DNA of 64,000 nt from Phallusia mammillata (taxonomy: Eukaryota; Chordata; Ascidiacea; Phlebobranchia; Ascidiidae), in assembly GCA_003260075.1 (NCBI GenBank), contig QLIY01000052.1, positions 7,902-71,901 on the forward strand. The letters run 5' to 3'. Positions within the stretch are counted from its first letter, which is position 1. Every line of letters starts with the position of its first letter. The notes below the pieces were generated by a model that was not told where the DNA came from, searched no databases, and worked only from the letters and a program-made list of their open reading frames with translations. Below, piece after piece: positions 24,694-36,393 of this stretch. A program made the position numbers and the translations under genes.

Positions 24694-25087
24694 GTTTAAA
24701 ACATTTTTAGTGTTTTATGCAAAATGTTTTACTTGTGCTTTAATTAGTGCAATGTTTGTGTTACTGCCTGCCAAAACTTCTGTTGCTAAAAGTGAATAAT
24801 ATAGCCAATTTGTACTTTAAAATGGTACTGTGGATACGTGCTTAGTACTGTGTATTTTTGTTTATTGGTTAGCAATGTGTGTTTTTGAACCAGAGCAAAT
24901 GCCAAGTGTTTGTAGTTTTGTCCTCAATATGGTCAGTAATTGCCAATTTTCTGTTACTGTATGCATTTTTTTGGTAGCTTGTTATAAGGAATCACTGTAT
25001 TTTAATTGTATTTTGAATGTCAAGAGTGCTTCTCTGCTTCTGTTTTGTAGAAAACCTTATTCTTTGTCCATCTTTCCAGAACCAGCA

Positions 25088-28000
25088 ATGACTTCGTTTT
25101 TGCAAGCAGTAGTTACAGGGTTTCTAATAACATTTTGTTTTAACTTTCTTGTTGTTGACACAAGAACTGGATGCAAAATGCATGTCAACGAAACATTGCT
25201 CAACAATAAAGAATACCTATGTGGATTTATAGGTAACATGTCTTAAGGAACTTTTAGTGACAATGTATTTATCTACTTTACTTGTTTAGATATTGATAAG
25301 ATGCCTTGGTCAAGTGGCAATGAGTCGTCAGCACCACGTCCTTCATCTTTTCATGCTGAATATTACAACAGAACTGGGAGTCATAGAAAACCTAAGTTTG
25401 GGTTAAAGGTTACATGGACAATGGAAGGTGTGTTGTTGTCTGGACACTTCCTCATGTTTTTCTCCTGTTTTGCACCGTCTGCCTTGACAGCTTTGTAAAA
25501 AAGTTATTTTGCACCACTATTTTGATGGGTATCTTCATCATTGTAATTATGCTGCATGCTTTAATCATTTCGACAAAAACAGTTTACTGCAAAGTGGTGT
25601 GTATGTTTAAATAAACATTTAGATTATTAGTTTATACAGCTATAAGAAATTTTCTTTTTGTTTCAAAACCAAAACTTGCATTTTAGAACAAATCTTTCAC
25701 AAGAGCACTGAACAAAAGTTTTTGCTAATAATTTGCCCATCAAAACATAATGAAAGAAAAATATTAGTAAATGTGTCCACAAATTCACATCACAACAAAA
25801 CATTAAATGTAAGTTTGTTTAATTATTGTGTAAGTTATAAAAGATACTGCCTTCTAACACTACCTGTTTAGCGCATGCTGATGTTCTCTGTTTCTTTACA
25901 TCGTTTGAAAGATATGCAAATTAAACCTGGAAACTATTTGATAAAAATTCATGCCTTACCGATGTACAACGAAGAAACTGATCCACAATGTGAAAAAGTT
26001 ACTGTTTATATTCCAAGTAAGCACAAGCAAAATAAGATCTATTTCTGAATTTAACTTGAGTAGAATATTTATTTGATAATGTCTGTTTCAGGACAAAAAC
26101 GCAACAATTCAATGAAAGAAACAGGTAAGGCTATATGTGGATTAGTGGTCTCCTTTCAGGAAAGGGGCACATTTTTTCATTTTTACTGTTTCATGTTGAT
26201 TTGTTTGTTAATTTTGGACAAGCAAAAATGATTGAAACTTTTTTTATTATTTCAAATACTACTCTCTAATGGGGATTTGTTTCTTCACTTTTGGTAAAAC
26301 AAAAGATACAGTCAAATATTTTGAAAAGTTTGTATGTGATACATACTTATCTGAAATACTCTCCTTGTATATATTGACCCCAGCAGTTCACCCAAAGGCC
26401 ACCAAAACAGTAAATTAAAAAACTGCTATCCTTTATGAAGTACATAACCCAGAAGTCTCATAGTTTGTAGGTTGGTCCATTGCAAAGCAGTTTGTAAATT
26501 TTAGCTTGATGTTCCTCTCTTTTACTTTTGTATCTCAAATATTTTTTGTATAATTACATAACCTTTTGGTCAGAAATGTAAAATCCAAATTTTAAACAGC
26601 TGTTAAAATAATTTTTCTTTTTCAAATGGACTTTTTTTCTTTTTCACTTTCTTACTCTTTAGAATAAGATCATATTTTTAGTGAGTTCTATTATGGCATG
26701 CCAAACATAAAACACTAAAAAGGTGCCAACAAAACCGTGATTAAAGAAGTTATTGTTAACTTGGTTAAGGCTTGGTGGGTGGTTATTTCAGCTCTATAAC
26801 AACATACTGCAAAACTCAGTGAGAATTCTTGTTCATGTATGACATAACTGAATTTGTCTACAAAAGGAAATACTAAGCATGGGAACACTATACACGGACT
26901 TGAAAAGTAGTTTAATCATAAACATTACTGCCAAGGTAGTGGTGTATATAGAATACATCGTGTAGACGTTTCGACAATCTCTGTTGTCATCATCAGTACA
27001 TGTATTCAATCAAGCTGTGGAACACGGTATATAAAGCACTAAGGAAAAAAAAAGAAAGAAAAGAAAGGGAAGAATAAAAAGCGATAGACTGTTGTTTCTC
27101 GAATCGCTTTTTATTCAAAGGCATGAACCCGAGCTCAACATCGACACAGTTTCCATGCCCTTGCGTCTGTTCAACACCTGACCCATATCTCCGGTTCTTA
27201 TCTTTTCGTCTACGCTACCGTTCTAAACGTCGTTCCCTGTTATCGTCTGTGACGTCACTTCACACATCTGTCTTCCCCTTCTTTTCTTTCTTTTTTTCAT
27301 TTGTGCTTTATATACCGTGTTCCACAGCTTGATTGAACACATGTACTGATGATGACAACAGAGATTGTCGAAACGTCTACATGATGTATTCTATATACAC
27401 CACTACCTTGGCAGTAATGTTTATGATTAAAATACTAAGCATGTTTACAAAAATGTGTTTTCGCATTTTTTTAATAGATTGTTTACAATCCAAAACAATA
27501 GTTTGTTTACTAATACTATGTACTTGTTTTAGATCCTGGAGGAACAAAACGAGGTATGAAACTGAAAATAATATTAGGATATAGTTTTAACTATCATGAA
27601 TCCTTAAAAAAAAATAAGAGCTAACTGTCTTTGTTGTTTTTCAGTAACGCGCAAAGAAATGGCAAAACAAATCCGTAAGTTTTATACATTTATTGGGTAC
27701 TCTTTTAAATTCATTGTATTTTTTACATTTTGTGTTTTAGAATCCTTAACAGAAGCAGTCACTGTTTTTATTTTTGCCTTGGTCATCCAACTTGCTGTCT
27801 TTCTAGTGTTAGGTAAATTATACCCATGATTAGTTTTACAAAAATATGGTGGCAGGCGTAACATTAAACTGAACTTATTGTGATGTCACTAAAGCCAGGC
27901 TAAGAGTCGCAATCACTGAGATAAGTGTTTATTACAACACACTAACCTTGTTCGCAATAATGGTCATTGATTTAATGCAAATATTTGTGTGTTTGGCATC

Positions 28001-29716
28001 ACAAACAAGGCACTAGCCGAAGCAGGTTGAAATTTTAAGGCATGTTTTGTTGCAATATTGACAGTTTGTTTAAAGCAGGGGTCACCAACCCTATGCCCGT
28101 TGGATCATCTCCAGTCGCCCACGGACTGGTTCTAGAAATAGCCAGTTGCCCCTCTAGTTTACACAAAATGTTGCGCCTTATAAGGGATCTATTAAAAGTA
28201 ATGCAAGAAGTGTTAATCTAACCATAGGCTATTATTACTTAACAAAGCATTGTGCAACAATCCTGACATTCGAATGTTACGTCATACGCGCGGAAATAAA
28301 TGGCAGTTAGTGAACAAACTAGGACTTGGAACACCGTACGCTAAAATGTTGTAGATCAAGGGTTTCCAACACACGGGCCACATGTGGCGCTCCATGAGTT
28401 TTTGTTTGGCCCACAAAGCATTCAAAATTAAAAGTTGCGTTTGGCTAAGGGGCAAGTGCATGATAGATGTCCGTCAAGTGGAAGTCAAAGTGGGAGTTAC
28501 TAAAACGAGTGCAAAGTTTGACAGCAGTGCTCTTTTGAAATGACACAAATATTAAGCATAAAATGATGACAAAGCTGCGGCGACTGTTTTTTTACAAAAC
28601 CTGAATTTTTTAAATTCAAGATATGCAATAAATTAGGGTACTGAGTTGTCGAAATAACGACAACCCAACGGGACTAACCCCTTCGCGACCTAGTGTAGGA
28701 ATGTCCAGGACCACACAGCTTCATTTTTAGCAGGAATAGTAATAATGTTTTAAAATAAATTGGGCTCTGTTTTTGTTTGAATGAAAATCTTGACATGCGA
28801 ATTCGAACAATAACAATTTCTTTGAACACATTGCTTCAACATGATTTACCTATGTTTTGAACTGGTAGCCCTCCAGCTATTTGGTTATCTTAAGGTAGCC
28901 CTCGGGTTTCAAAAGGTTGGTGCCCCTGGTTTAAAGGAAAATATTTCTTGGTTTTCTCAAGAGTTAACAAATATTTTTGTTGAATTTGTGTTTGAATGGG
29001 ACATAGCCAATTTTGGCTTAATTGTTTAGTTAATACAATTTAAATTTTTTTTGTATGTAGCTTACTATTGGAGGAAACTACCTTGCCAAGTGTCATTAGC
29101 AGGTAATATAACAATGTAGAATACATTAAAATGTGTTAAACAAAAGTACACAAAATATTGCATTGAAATTTATATTCGTTTAATACTTGTAGAATCACAT
29201 GAAGACCAAGTGCTTATGCTAGTTAGCTCAACTGAAAACAGTGAAAGACAACTTCGGGACATTAACCACTTGGCAGATCATTTAAAAAACAAACTTAAAG
29301 ATAAGTTTAATTACAATAAGTGGAGTGAAAATGAGCAATTTCCAGAAATATGGCTTGGAGAAAAAATAAAATCTTCTGGGGCCATTATTTTTGTTTGTTC
29401 TGAAGCTGGAAAACAAAGTTGGGAACAGAAAAATGAAACAGATTTGTATGTCAAAGGAATTAACACAATGTTGTATCTGGCATATAAACTTGTAAACAAG
29501 AAAATAATTCTTTTATGTTTCGAGGAGGAAGACAAAAAGTTTATTCTAAAATGTTTCGATACTCCATGGATGAAATTGTTTGTTCAACCAAACATGTTTG
29601 CTGTCAACTGTCATAAAAGTGCCCAAAATCAATTGTTAAAATTAGTTAAAACCCAAGTGTCATGGTGGAAACGCCTAAAACTGTATTTCATTAACAAAAC
29701 TTTAAAGGCCAAGTAA
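25088..29716 (+). CDS. IL-17-receptor-like SEFIR receptor 5 (complete, with microexons)
   Basis: Exons: 25088-25232, 25290-25427, 25687-25808, 25872-26016, 26092-26124, 27533-27553, 27645-27674, 27741-27812, 29061-29102, 29193-29716. All phases agree. Exon 1 codes a hydrophobic start (MTSFLQAVVTGFLITFCFN) and ends EYLCGFIG. Exon 2 ends VTWTMEG. Exons 5-7 are tiny (33, 21 and 30 nt) and code a Lys/Arg-rich stalk. The membrane segment is exon 8 (VTVFIFALVIQLAVFLVL). The terminal exon is the SEFIR domain (QVLMLVSST, YNKWSEN, AIIFVCSEAGK). The stalk of three microexons separates it from the other receptors, where the stalk is one exon. Two introns are enlarged by mobile DNA (26882-27429 and 28076-28928). 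Class assignment as for receptor 2. Confidence 0.77.
26951..27007 (-). ncRNA. Type I hammerhead-ribozyme-like motif
   Basis: On the - strand: GAATACAT, GTA, CTGATGA, one T, stem II GACAA/TTGTC closed by CAGAGA, GAAAC, GTC as candidate cleavage triplet, then TAC, a three-base bulge and ATGTATTC. The outer eight bases pair perfectly and GTA/TAC pairs next to the core, giving stem I with an internal loop. The extra T between CTGATGA and stem II departs from the textbook core. Known relatives are hammerheads in Penelope-like elements; activity is untested. Confidence 0.6.
27335..27391 (+). ncRNA. Type I hammerhead-ribozyme-like motif, inverted partner
   Basis: This is the same architecture as 26951-27007 but on the + strand: CTGATGA, T, GACAA-CAGAGA-TTGTC, GAAAC, GTC, TAC. 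The outer stem I is weakened by one mismatch (GAACACAT against ATGTATTC). The core and stem II are identical to the partner. Confidence 0.6.
28076..28928. mobile_element. hAT element, 853 bp
   Basis: Termini are CAGGGGTCACCAACC and GGTTGGTGCCCCTG. The target duplication gtttaaag is perfect (28068-28075 and 28929-28936). Inside, near 28359, is a second hAT-like end (AGGGTTTCCAACAC followed by GGGCCACATGTGGCGC), suggesting a nested or composite element. No intact transposase frame. It lies in intron 8 of receptor gene 5. Confidence 0.85.
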
Positions 29717-30977
29717 CTTCTTTCTGCAAACTCTTCGTTGCTATGAATTTTTAACATTGAAAAATATACTAAAATCGAACAGCAGATTATCAGCCCTAAA
29801 TATCATAAAAATGACATTGTGTTCTTCTATTTATTTTCGCAACAAAAATACTTTTTGTGACTTTGTTGATAATTTCTGAGTGAATGAGTGTTAACTTATG
29901 AATTTGGTAATGAGGAACTACTAACTCAATATAAAGTGTTAAAGTCACTGTGTAACACCTTTTGTTTGCATTCTGTACACAACACATTGACTTTTGTGTT
30001 ATTTTATTCCATATGGCTCTACTCTGGGAACTAAAATATGCATTTTTGACCTCAACTTTACTGACGCTTTACAATCCATTAATTCATTACTTGTACTGCT
30101 GTGCTTGGGTTCTTCCACTGTTTTTTTCATCTCTTTCTGTTACTAATGTATCCGGACTGCCAAATGTGTTAGTACTGTGATAGTTTGTTGATCATGCACT
30201 GAATTTCCCAACACATTTGTAGTTACTGATACTGAGAAAAGTTGTGTGCTAAAAACCTTCCACCAAACATAAGACTGTCATGTGGTAATGCAGTTGCCCT
30301 TATCGCATTAGAATTTGTTTGACATTACAGGTGTTCGAAATGTACTTTTTACCAAATTCACTGTTTTTTCCATAAACTGTTGCTTGTCATAAAGGCATAA
30401 TGCTTTCAAATTTCATGCCAAACTGTTGCTGAGCAAATTTGTCAAACAGTGTATATTATAGTATGTTGAGATAACTGTATTGTTGTGCTGCATACTATAA
30501 TTTCTTTTCTTTTTAGATCATTTGTAGGGTGGTTAAACATGTAACAGTTAATGATTTAATGTTTAGTGACCACTTATCCCAATTCAACATGTGTTCATGA
30601 CTGTATGTTCAGTCCTAGTGTCTCTTTTACACAAGGTTGTTGGTTCCATTCGGTTAACTCCATTTTGACCATTGGGTTTCCCTGAAAAAAAAATTGAGCA
30701 GCAATACTTCATAAACATGGAAACCTAAGTTTTATATTGCATGGAAGGAGAACTTCTCTCAGTAGTGCTTATAAGTACATTGGATTAAAACAACTTGAAA
30801 AAGTGTACAGTGTACCAAATTATGATTTGTAATTGTTCTGAAGCAAAAAGAAGCCAGCAGCATGTCACATGTACAAAATTATTTCTCACTGATACAAAGT
30901 TAAATAATTAGTTCCTAAAAATAAGAAATATGTTTTTGTAATTTGGTGAAAGAGTTCTGTAGAATGACATTGTAGGA
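29717..30977. other. Intergenic spacer between receptor genes 5 and 6
   Basis: AT-rich DNA without a supportable exon or mobile-element ends. The 3' UTR of receptor 5 and the promoter and 5' UTR of receptor 6 must lie here, but I could not place signals with confidence. Confidence 0.5.
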
Positions 30978-31269
30978 ATGTTATGGTATTTGCTGCTATC
31001 ATTGCTGGTCAGGTTTGTTTTGGGCAAAAATTTAGATGTGTTTTGCAACTTTAAATGCCCACAAAGCTCAGATGGATGGGAACAACCATACAAATGTTGT
31101 GTGGAAGGTAACAGTATAGCAGACACCCCTTTTTATTTGTTTTAACTAAACATTCTGATAACTGTTAAACGTGTGGAAACAAATTGTTGTTGTCAAATTG
31201 CATATGTTACCAAGTAGATTTGACAAAACTCCTACTAAAACAGAATTAATTGCTTAAATTGTAAAAAAA

Positions 31270-31348
<79 letters not shown>

Positions 31349-34300
31349 TTTTTTTTTTAATATGATGATAAAATAGTGATAATTGTTTCATTCATTCGTA
31401 TATATGTCTGCCATTTGCCAAATGTTTCTTTATTTAGAAACTGACTTTGACAAGTTATGGAGTGGCAAAGGTGAAAAAACTGCACCACCACCGAATGAAC
31501 TTCTTGTAAATTGGTATCCACAAGACATGACACGGAGTATAACTTTTAATGTGACTTGGACAATGAATGGTTTGTTTACAAAAAGTGGTGTTAAGTAACC
31601 AAAATGGGTTTACAGTACTTAGGAAGTACAGCAATACAATTTGTTTAATTACTTGCTTGTTAGACAGAAGGGGAAGTATTTGGTGTCAAGTGAAACATGT
31701 TTTTGTTTGTAGAGAATGATTTCCTGACACAGACAAGCCATTCATTTATTCTTTGCCTGATAAGGGAGAGTGCATATGAGATATTGTATTTGGTGGATGT
31801 CATGGTTGCAAAGCCAAACTACCATGGATCATTTGACAAGGAAGTAAGAGAACAATCAATCTTTGTCTTTAAGAACCATTTTTTGATCAAAATCTTTTTT
31901 AATTTGGAGCATTGTGCACAACCTGTAACTGTTCCGTTCAGTATCAGGGTTTTGAATGCTTCATTAAAGTCAGTGTTTCTTAACCTTGTGGTCATAGAGA
32001 CGCAACCCATCGAAGATGATTTCAACCTTCTTTCCCCTCGACTTTTGTTTAGCATAATAACTATAAAACAGCTTTGTGGCTTTTATGGTTTTGGTTTTAG
32101 GCTTTCTTGACACAAAAAAGCATGGAATAGTTAACAAGTTTATGGTGGCATGAGCCATAACCACAAATTTAGGGGTTTTTTGTACAGCAACAAGCTGAAT
32201 GGTTATAGTGATATATCTTAGTAAATGTGATATGAACACATTCTGGAAGTAAAACTTTTTTTTGTGTTTGTAAAGGGCTCAGGTTATGTGTTTGAGAAAA
32301 ATGTCTATCATTGTCTTAAACTGTGTTTGCTTACACATGATATTGAGGTATTTTTCAGATAACGTTTCAGTATCAGCATTGCCCCAATGAAGATGGTTAC
32401 ATATTACCTGGATATTCTTATCACTGGAACATAATGACACGCCCAATTTACCGTAGTGAAACTGAAATAATATCTGTTGAAAGTGAGGTTTACATAGATT
32501 GTAAGTTTTATCTTTCACACTGTTAAGCAAGTATTTCGTACATGTTATTGGTTGTTTTATTGTAGGTTGCTGCAATGAATCAGTTTCAGTAACTGCTGAG
32601 TGCCAAGGTTTGTTCTTTATGTTCAGGGTTTTGTGTTTATTTGTTTTGGACAAACTATTACTTATAACCAAGTATTGCTCATCCAGCAAAACACATTTTG
32701 TAGCTTTATAAGAATTTTGTCCTGCAAGATATGTCATTATCCTGATGAAGGCGTCTTGTAAAGGACGTTGAAACGTCGATTGTTTACAATAAAACTGCTG
32801 GATGAGCAATACTTGGTTATACATTATTGCTGGCAGCAATAGCCTATTTCAAACTATTCTTACTTGACTCTCGTAAGATTATTTTCCAAAAACATATACA
32901 TTTTTTTTATAGACCTTATGGATGTAGATTGCAGCCGCTGCAGCAGTGATAAGTACTTCACTACTTATTACCAAGATTACTACCTACAGTGTAAGCAGTT
33001 GTTTTATATTTCTTTACCAAATGCTAAAACAAAAAGGGCAGAATTTTACAACAGCTTTGTTTTAGATGCAAAACTAAATGAAAATTGCTCATATTAATTT
33101 ATTGTACTGACACAACCTTCATTTTTATTTTTTAATCATGACAAACAATTTCACCCTTTAAACCAGGGGTTCCCAACCTTATTTCGATCTCGTACCACTG
33201 GGACGCTCTGTGCTGCCACGCGTACCACTTCTTGCTGAACAACTAATTTGATCGAATCATATTTTATTCAGAATGAGAATATTGGCCTCGTAAAATAACG
33301 CTAAAGCACCACAACCAAATTTAATGAGATTTTTGTTTACATCTGCACCAATTGGTCAACAAAACCAGATAAATAAATGAAAGTTGTGAATCCAGGTTTT
33401 TGTGAACATAACGGAAGCTACTCGCATACCACTAGTGGTACGTGTACCACAGGTTGGGAACCCCTGCTTTAAACAGACAAAGAATAAATGAGTTTGTTTA
33501 TTGTTTTCTTGATAAATTAAGTTATTCATTTCAGATTTCACTGAGGAGGATAATAATAATAATACTGGGGACCCACTAAAAACATCTTCACTTATTTTAA
33601 ATGGAGTTTTTCTGATTGCTTTTGGTATGTCTGAAAACTTTGGTAAAATTCTAAACTGCTTTGTTTGACACATCCAATCTTTATATTTTTAGTTTTCTTT
33701 GTGGTGATAAAGGTAAAAAGCAGGAAAGCTGCAGGTGGGACAAAATTACTATTTATTTATGTTTTTTATATTATTATTTATTTATGTAAGCTTTATGTTT
33801 TTTAAGCACTCAACATTTGATGTTAAAACTTTATAGTTGGCTCCTTAATATGGGGCTCTTCTTAGAACACATCTTCGAGATCCAAAGCCTACTGATTACT
33901 GCAACCTAAAATTTATTAAATCATTGCTTAGTATAGTTCCAGCGGACCCTTTATCAATTCAACACACTTAAGTTACTGCTTAGGTCATAAAGATCACAAA
34001 AATAAATTCAAAAACTTGATGCCTTGTGTCACTCATGAAATGTCCCCCTGTCTTGCATTTCTCAGTTCGGCTGTTTTTTTAAACATGCGACGCGATAATA
34101 GTTTGTTTGAAGAAACAGCAACCAAATTAAATTGTCAACAACATACAAGCATGGTGTTCTTAAACTGAAATGTACGGCAACTAGGAGTTGTGCACCTCTA
34201 ATTAATAAGCTTGTCTCATCAAAAATTACCCCCCCCCCCCAAAAATAAATTCAAAAACTTGATGCCTTGTGTCACTCATGAAATGTCCTCCTGTCTTGCA

Positions 34301-35043
34301 TTTCTCAGTTCGGCTGTTTTTTTAAACATGTGACGCGATAATAGTTTGTTTAAAGAAACAGCAACCAAATAAAATTGTCAACAACATACAAGCATGGTGT
34401 TCTTAAACTAAAATGTACGGCAACTAGGAGTTGTGCACCCCTAAGTAAGAAGCTTGTCTCATCAAAAAGTACAAATGTATTATTATTTTTTGCAGTTTGG
34501 AACAGATTTGGTCCTGTACTGATACTCATTGATACATGTAATGCGGATTCCACATATCTTTACAGTTGTAACAGAATAATAAAATTGCTAAAGCTTACAG
34601 GGCAGATAGAGATTGAAAGCAACTTGTTTAACCAGAACATTGCGGCAAAGTCTTGGATTAACAAAATGTTTTCAAGTTGCAAGCATTTGATTTTGTTTTG
34701 TACACCAAGTAGTAGCAGCACTTTAAATCACAGTCATCTAAGAACAAACTCTCAAAACTTGTACTACATGGGCGTTGAGTTGATCAATCAAGAGTCTTTT
34801 TCATTTTTTGCTCAAAGCAAGCCTGTCACATTGGTTTATTTTAAAACAGACCACTATATACACATACCGAAGAATCTAAACATGCTTTCTAAATTCTTCA
34901 AATATAACAAATTTTCCTTGGGTAGTTTCAAAGGTGTATGCAAGTTTATGAAACATGTCACCGCATGTAACTCAGATGAAGCTCATTGTTTAACAGAGCA
35001 GTATTTTTCCGAACCGATATATCCACAGATAACAACTGTCTAA
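30978..35043 (+). CDS. IL-17-receptor-like SEFIR receptor 6 (complete)
   Basis: Exons: 30978-31107, 31438-31569, 31713-31843, 32359-32500, 32566-32607, 32913-32990, 33535-33624, 33693-33734, 34496-35043. The ATG at 30978 opens a signal peptide (MLWYLLLSLLVRFVLG) and the exon ends PYKCCVEG. Exon 2 ends VTWTMNG. Exon 5 contributes a Cys-Cys-Cys triplet and exon 6 a further pair of cysteines, so disulphides are likely. The membrane segment spans exons 7-8 (LILNGVFLIAFGVFFVVI). The last exon is a SEFIR domain (PVLILIDT, SCKHLILFCTPSSSS). The domain is somewhat diverged: the Trp of the usual WE motif is absent. Intron 1 contains a 76-C run. Confidence 0.75.
31273..31348 (+). repeat. Homopolymer run of 76 C
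   Basis: An uninterrupted C-run followed by nine T, in intron 1 of receptor gene 6. No duplicated flank is apparent. With the 87-G run at 51735 it is far longer than the 9-13-base runs at other junctions and may mark an unresolved gap. Confidence 0.9.
32660..32849 (+). mobile_element. Foldback element with hammerhead-like core
   Basis: Inverted arms of about 25 bases (32664-32690 and 32796-32820) enclose a core with CTGATGA at 32742-32748, one A, a stem GGCGTC/GACGTT (two G-U pairs), GAAAC and GTC. The nonamer caaactatt flanks the element on both sides (about 32650 and 32850). Stem I shows only the three pairs nearest the core. Intron 5 of receptor gene 6. Confidence 0.55.
33164..33466. mobile_element. 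hAT element, 303 bp
   Basis: Termini CAGGGGTTCCCAACCT and AGGTTGGGAACCCCTG form perfect 16-bp inverted repeats. The target duplication ctttaaac is perfect (33156-33163, 33467-33474). Intron 6 of receptor gene 6. Confidence 0.9.
33998..34471 (+). repeat. 231-bp duplication around a 12-C run
   Basis: 33998-34228 recurs at 34241-34471 with a few per cent substitutions, with the C-run 34229-34240 between. It lies in the last intron of receptor gene 6, just before the SEFIR exon. Confidence 0.8.
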
Positions 35044-36163
35044 AATTGTTTTTGTAATCTTGACTTTGATTTTTGGACTTGAACATTCATTCCAGCAACT
35101 TTGTCTAGTTTTAATGTCACATTTAGCACAAAAATATTGTCTTGCGATTTCGCATTTGTCTATGGCTATTTTTTTACGTATTCTGTACCACAAGTTCTGC
35201 TGTGCTTTAGGTAGTAGTTTTGCTTAAATATTGCAGTATGCCTGTAAGTTTACATTTTATCATACCTCCATTTTTTATTCATTAGCTTTGTGAAATTTTT
35301 GCATCAAATTCTTGTTATATGTAGCAAATTTTACACTGTAGTTTTTAATCATTCATTTTTTTCACACTATATTGCAATGTACTGATGTGTGGTAACTGAT
35401 TTTTTATAGTTGATGCAATAAATACTGTGATTCTTTTTCTAAACAACAGTTTAAAAATTGTTTCAAACTTCAACCATTTGGGGAGGCTAGTGGAGTAACT
35501 GTTGGACTTGTAAACCAATTTTACTTTTGGCATTCATTAAAAATCTGAACTATGATATTATAGGGTGAAACACAACCATGTACCATGGTATATTCTGATA
35601 GTTGACTTTTTTTTTCTATTTTTGGAAATATTTCAGAAGGCTAGCAGGGTAATATTCTCCAAACTAACAAAATACCAAACCACAATGAACAAAACTACAG
35701 TCTTGTACAATTTTGTCCTAGTAATGTGACCACCTAAAAAAAATTATAAAACAACCAGTGAAGGTCAGCAAGTTATTGGCATTCCTAATCTGATCCAAGT
35801 GATCCACCACCTAACAAACCTTTGGTTGTACTTTCAAGACCAATTTGGCACACACTTTTATTTGTGGTGATTGGTAGCATGAAAGACATTTTTGACTGGG
35901 GCTATTAAGTCAAACTAATCCTGTCACATCTTTTCCCATGTCAATATATCTACCGCCAGTGCAAATTTTATTTCAATCAGTAAAGATNNNNNNNNNNNNN
36001 NNNNNNNNNNNNNNNNNNNNNNNNNNNNNNNNNNNNNNNNNNNNNNNNNNNNNNNNNNNNNNNNNNNNNNNNNNNNNNNNNNNNNNNNNNNNNNNNNNNN
36101 NNNNNNNNNNNNNNNNNNNNNNNNNNNNNNNNNNNNNNNNNNNNNNNNNNNNNNNNNNNNNNN

Positions 36164-36242
<79 letters not shown>

Positions 36243-36393
36243 GAAATCAAAATGTGTCCTCTTCATGAAGGCAGCACCTATGGAAAACTATTCGCAGTAA
36301 ATCCAACCAAAGTTGTGAAAGATGCTTTATGTTGTCATATAAGTGCTTGTCATTTACTGCATTTGAATTCCTGAACATAACAGTCACTATACT
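35044..36393. other. Convergent intergenic region with assembly gap
   Basis: Receptor gene 6 (+) and the kelch pseudokinase gene (-) end towards each other here. N fills 35988-36163 and a run of 77 A fills 36164-36240, so true length is unknown. No gene is supported; open frames crossing the gap are artefacts. Confidence 0.85.

Larger units (their letters stand above)
26882..27429. mobile_element. Foldback retroelement remnant, Penelope-like, with 14-bp flanking repeat
   Basis: Arms of about 140 bases (26911 onward and back from 27432) are near-perfect inverted copies. Each ends in a run of A/G or C/T bases towards the centre. The 14-mer aaatactaagcatg occurs on both sides (26868-26881 and 27430-27443), a target duplication of a length common for retroelements. 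Each arm carries a hammerhead-ribozyme-like motif. The pattern matches terminal repeats of Penelope-like elements in inverted orientation; no reverse transcriptase is present. Confidence 0.65.

Noticed and set aside
31971-32200. hAT-like left end CAGTGTTTCTTAACC
   Set aside because: No matching right terminus or target duplication was found, so the element cannot be delimited.
32279-32839. Open frame of 186 codons on the - strand
   Set aside because: It lies antisense to receptor 6 exons and the foldback element; composition is that of non-coding AT-rich DNA and no motif is seen.
35924-36300. Open frames across N and poly-A
   Set aside because: Translation of gap filler and homopolymer only.
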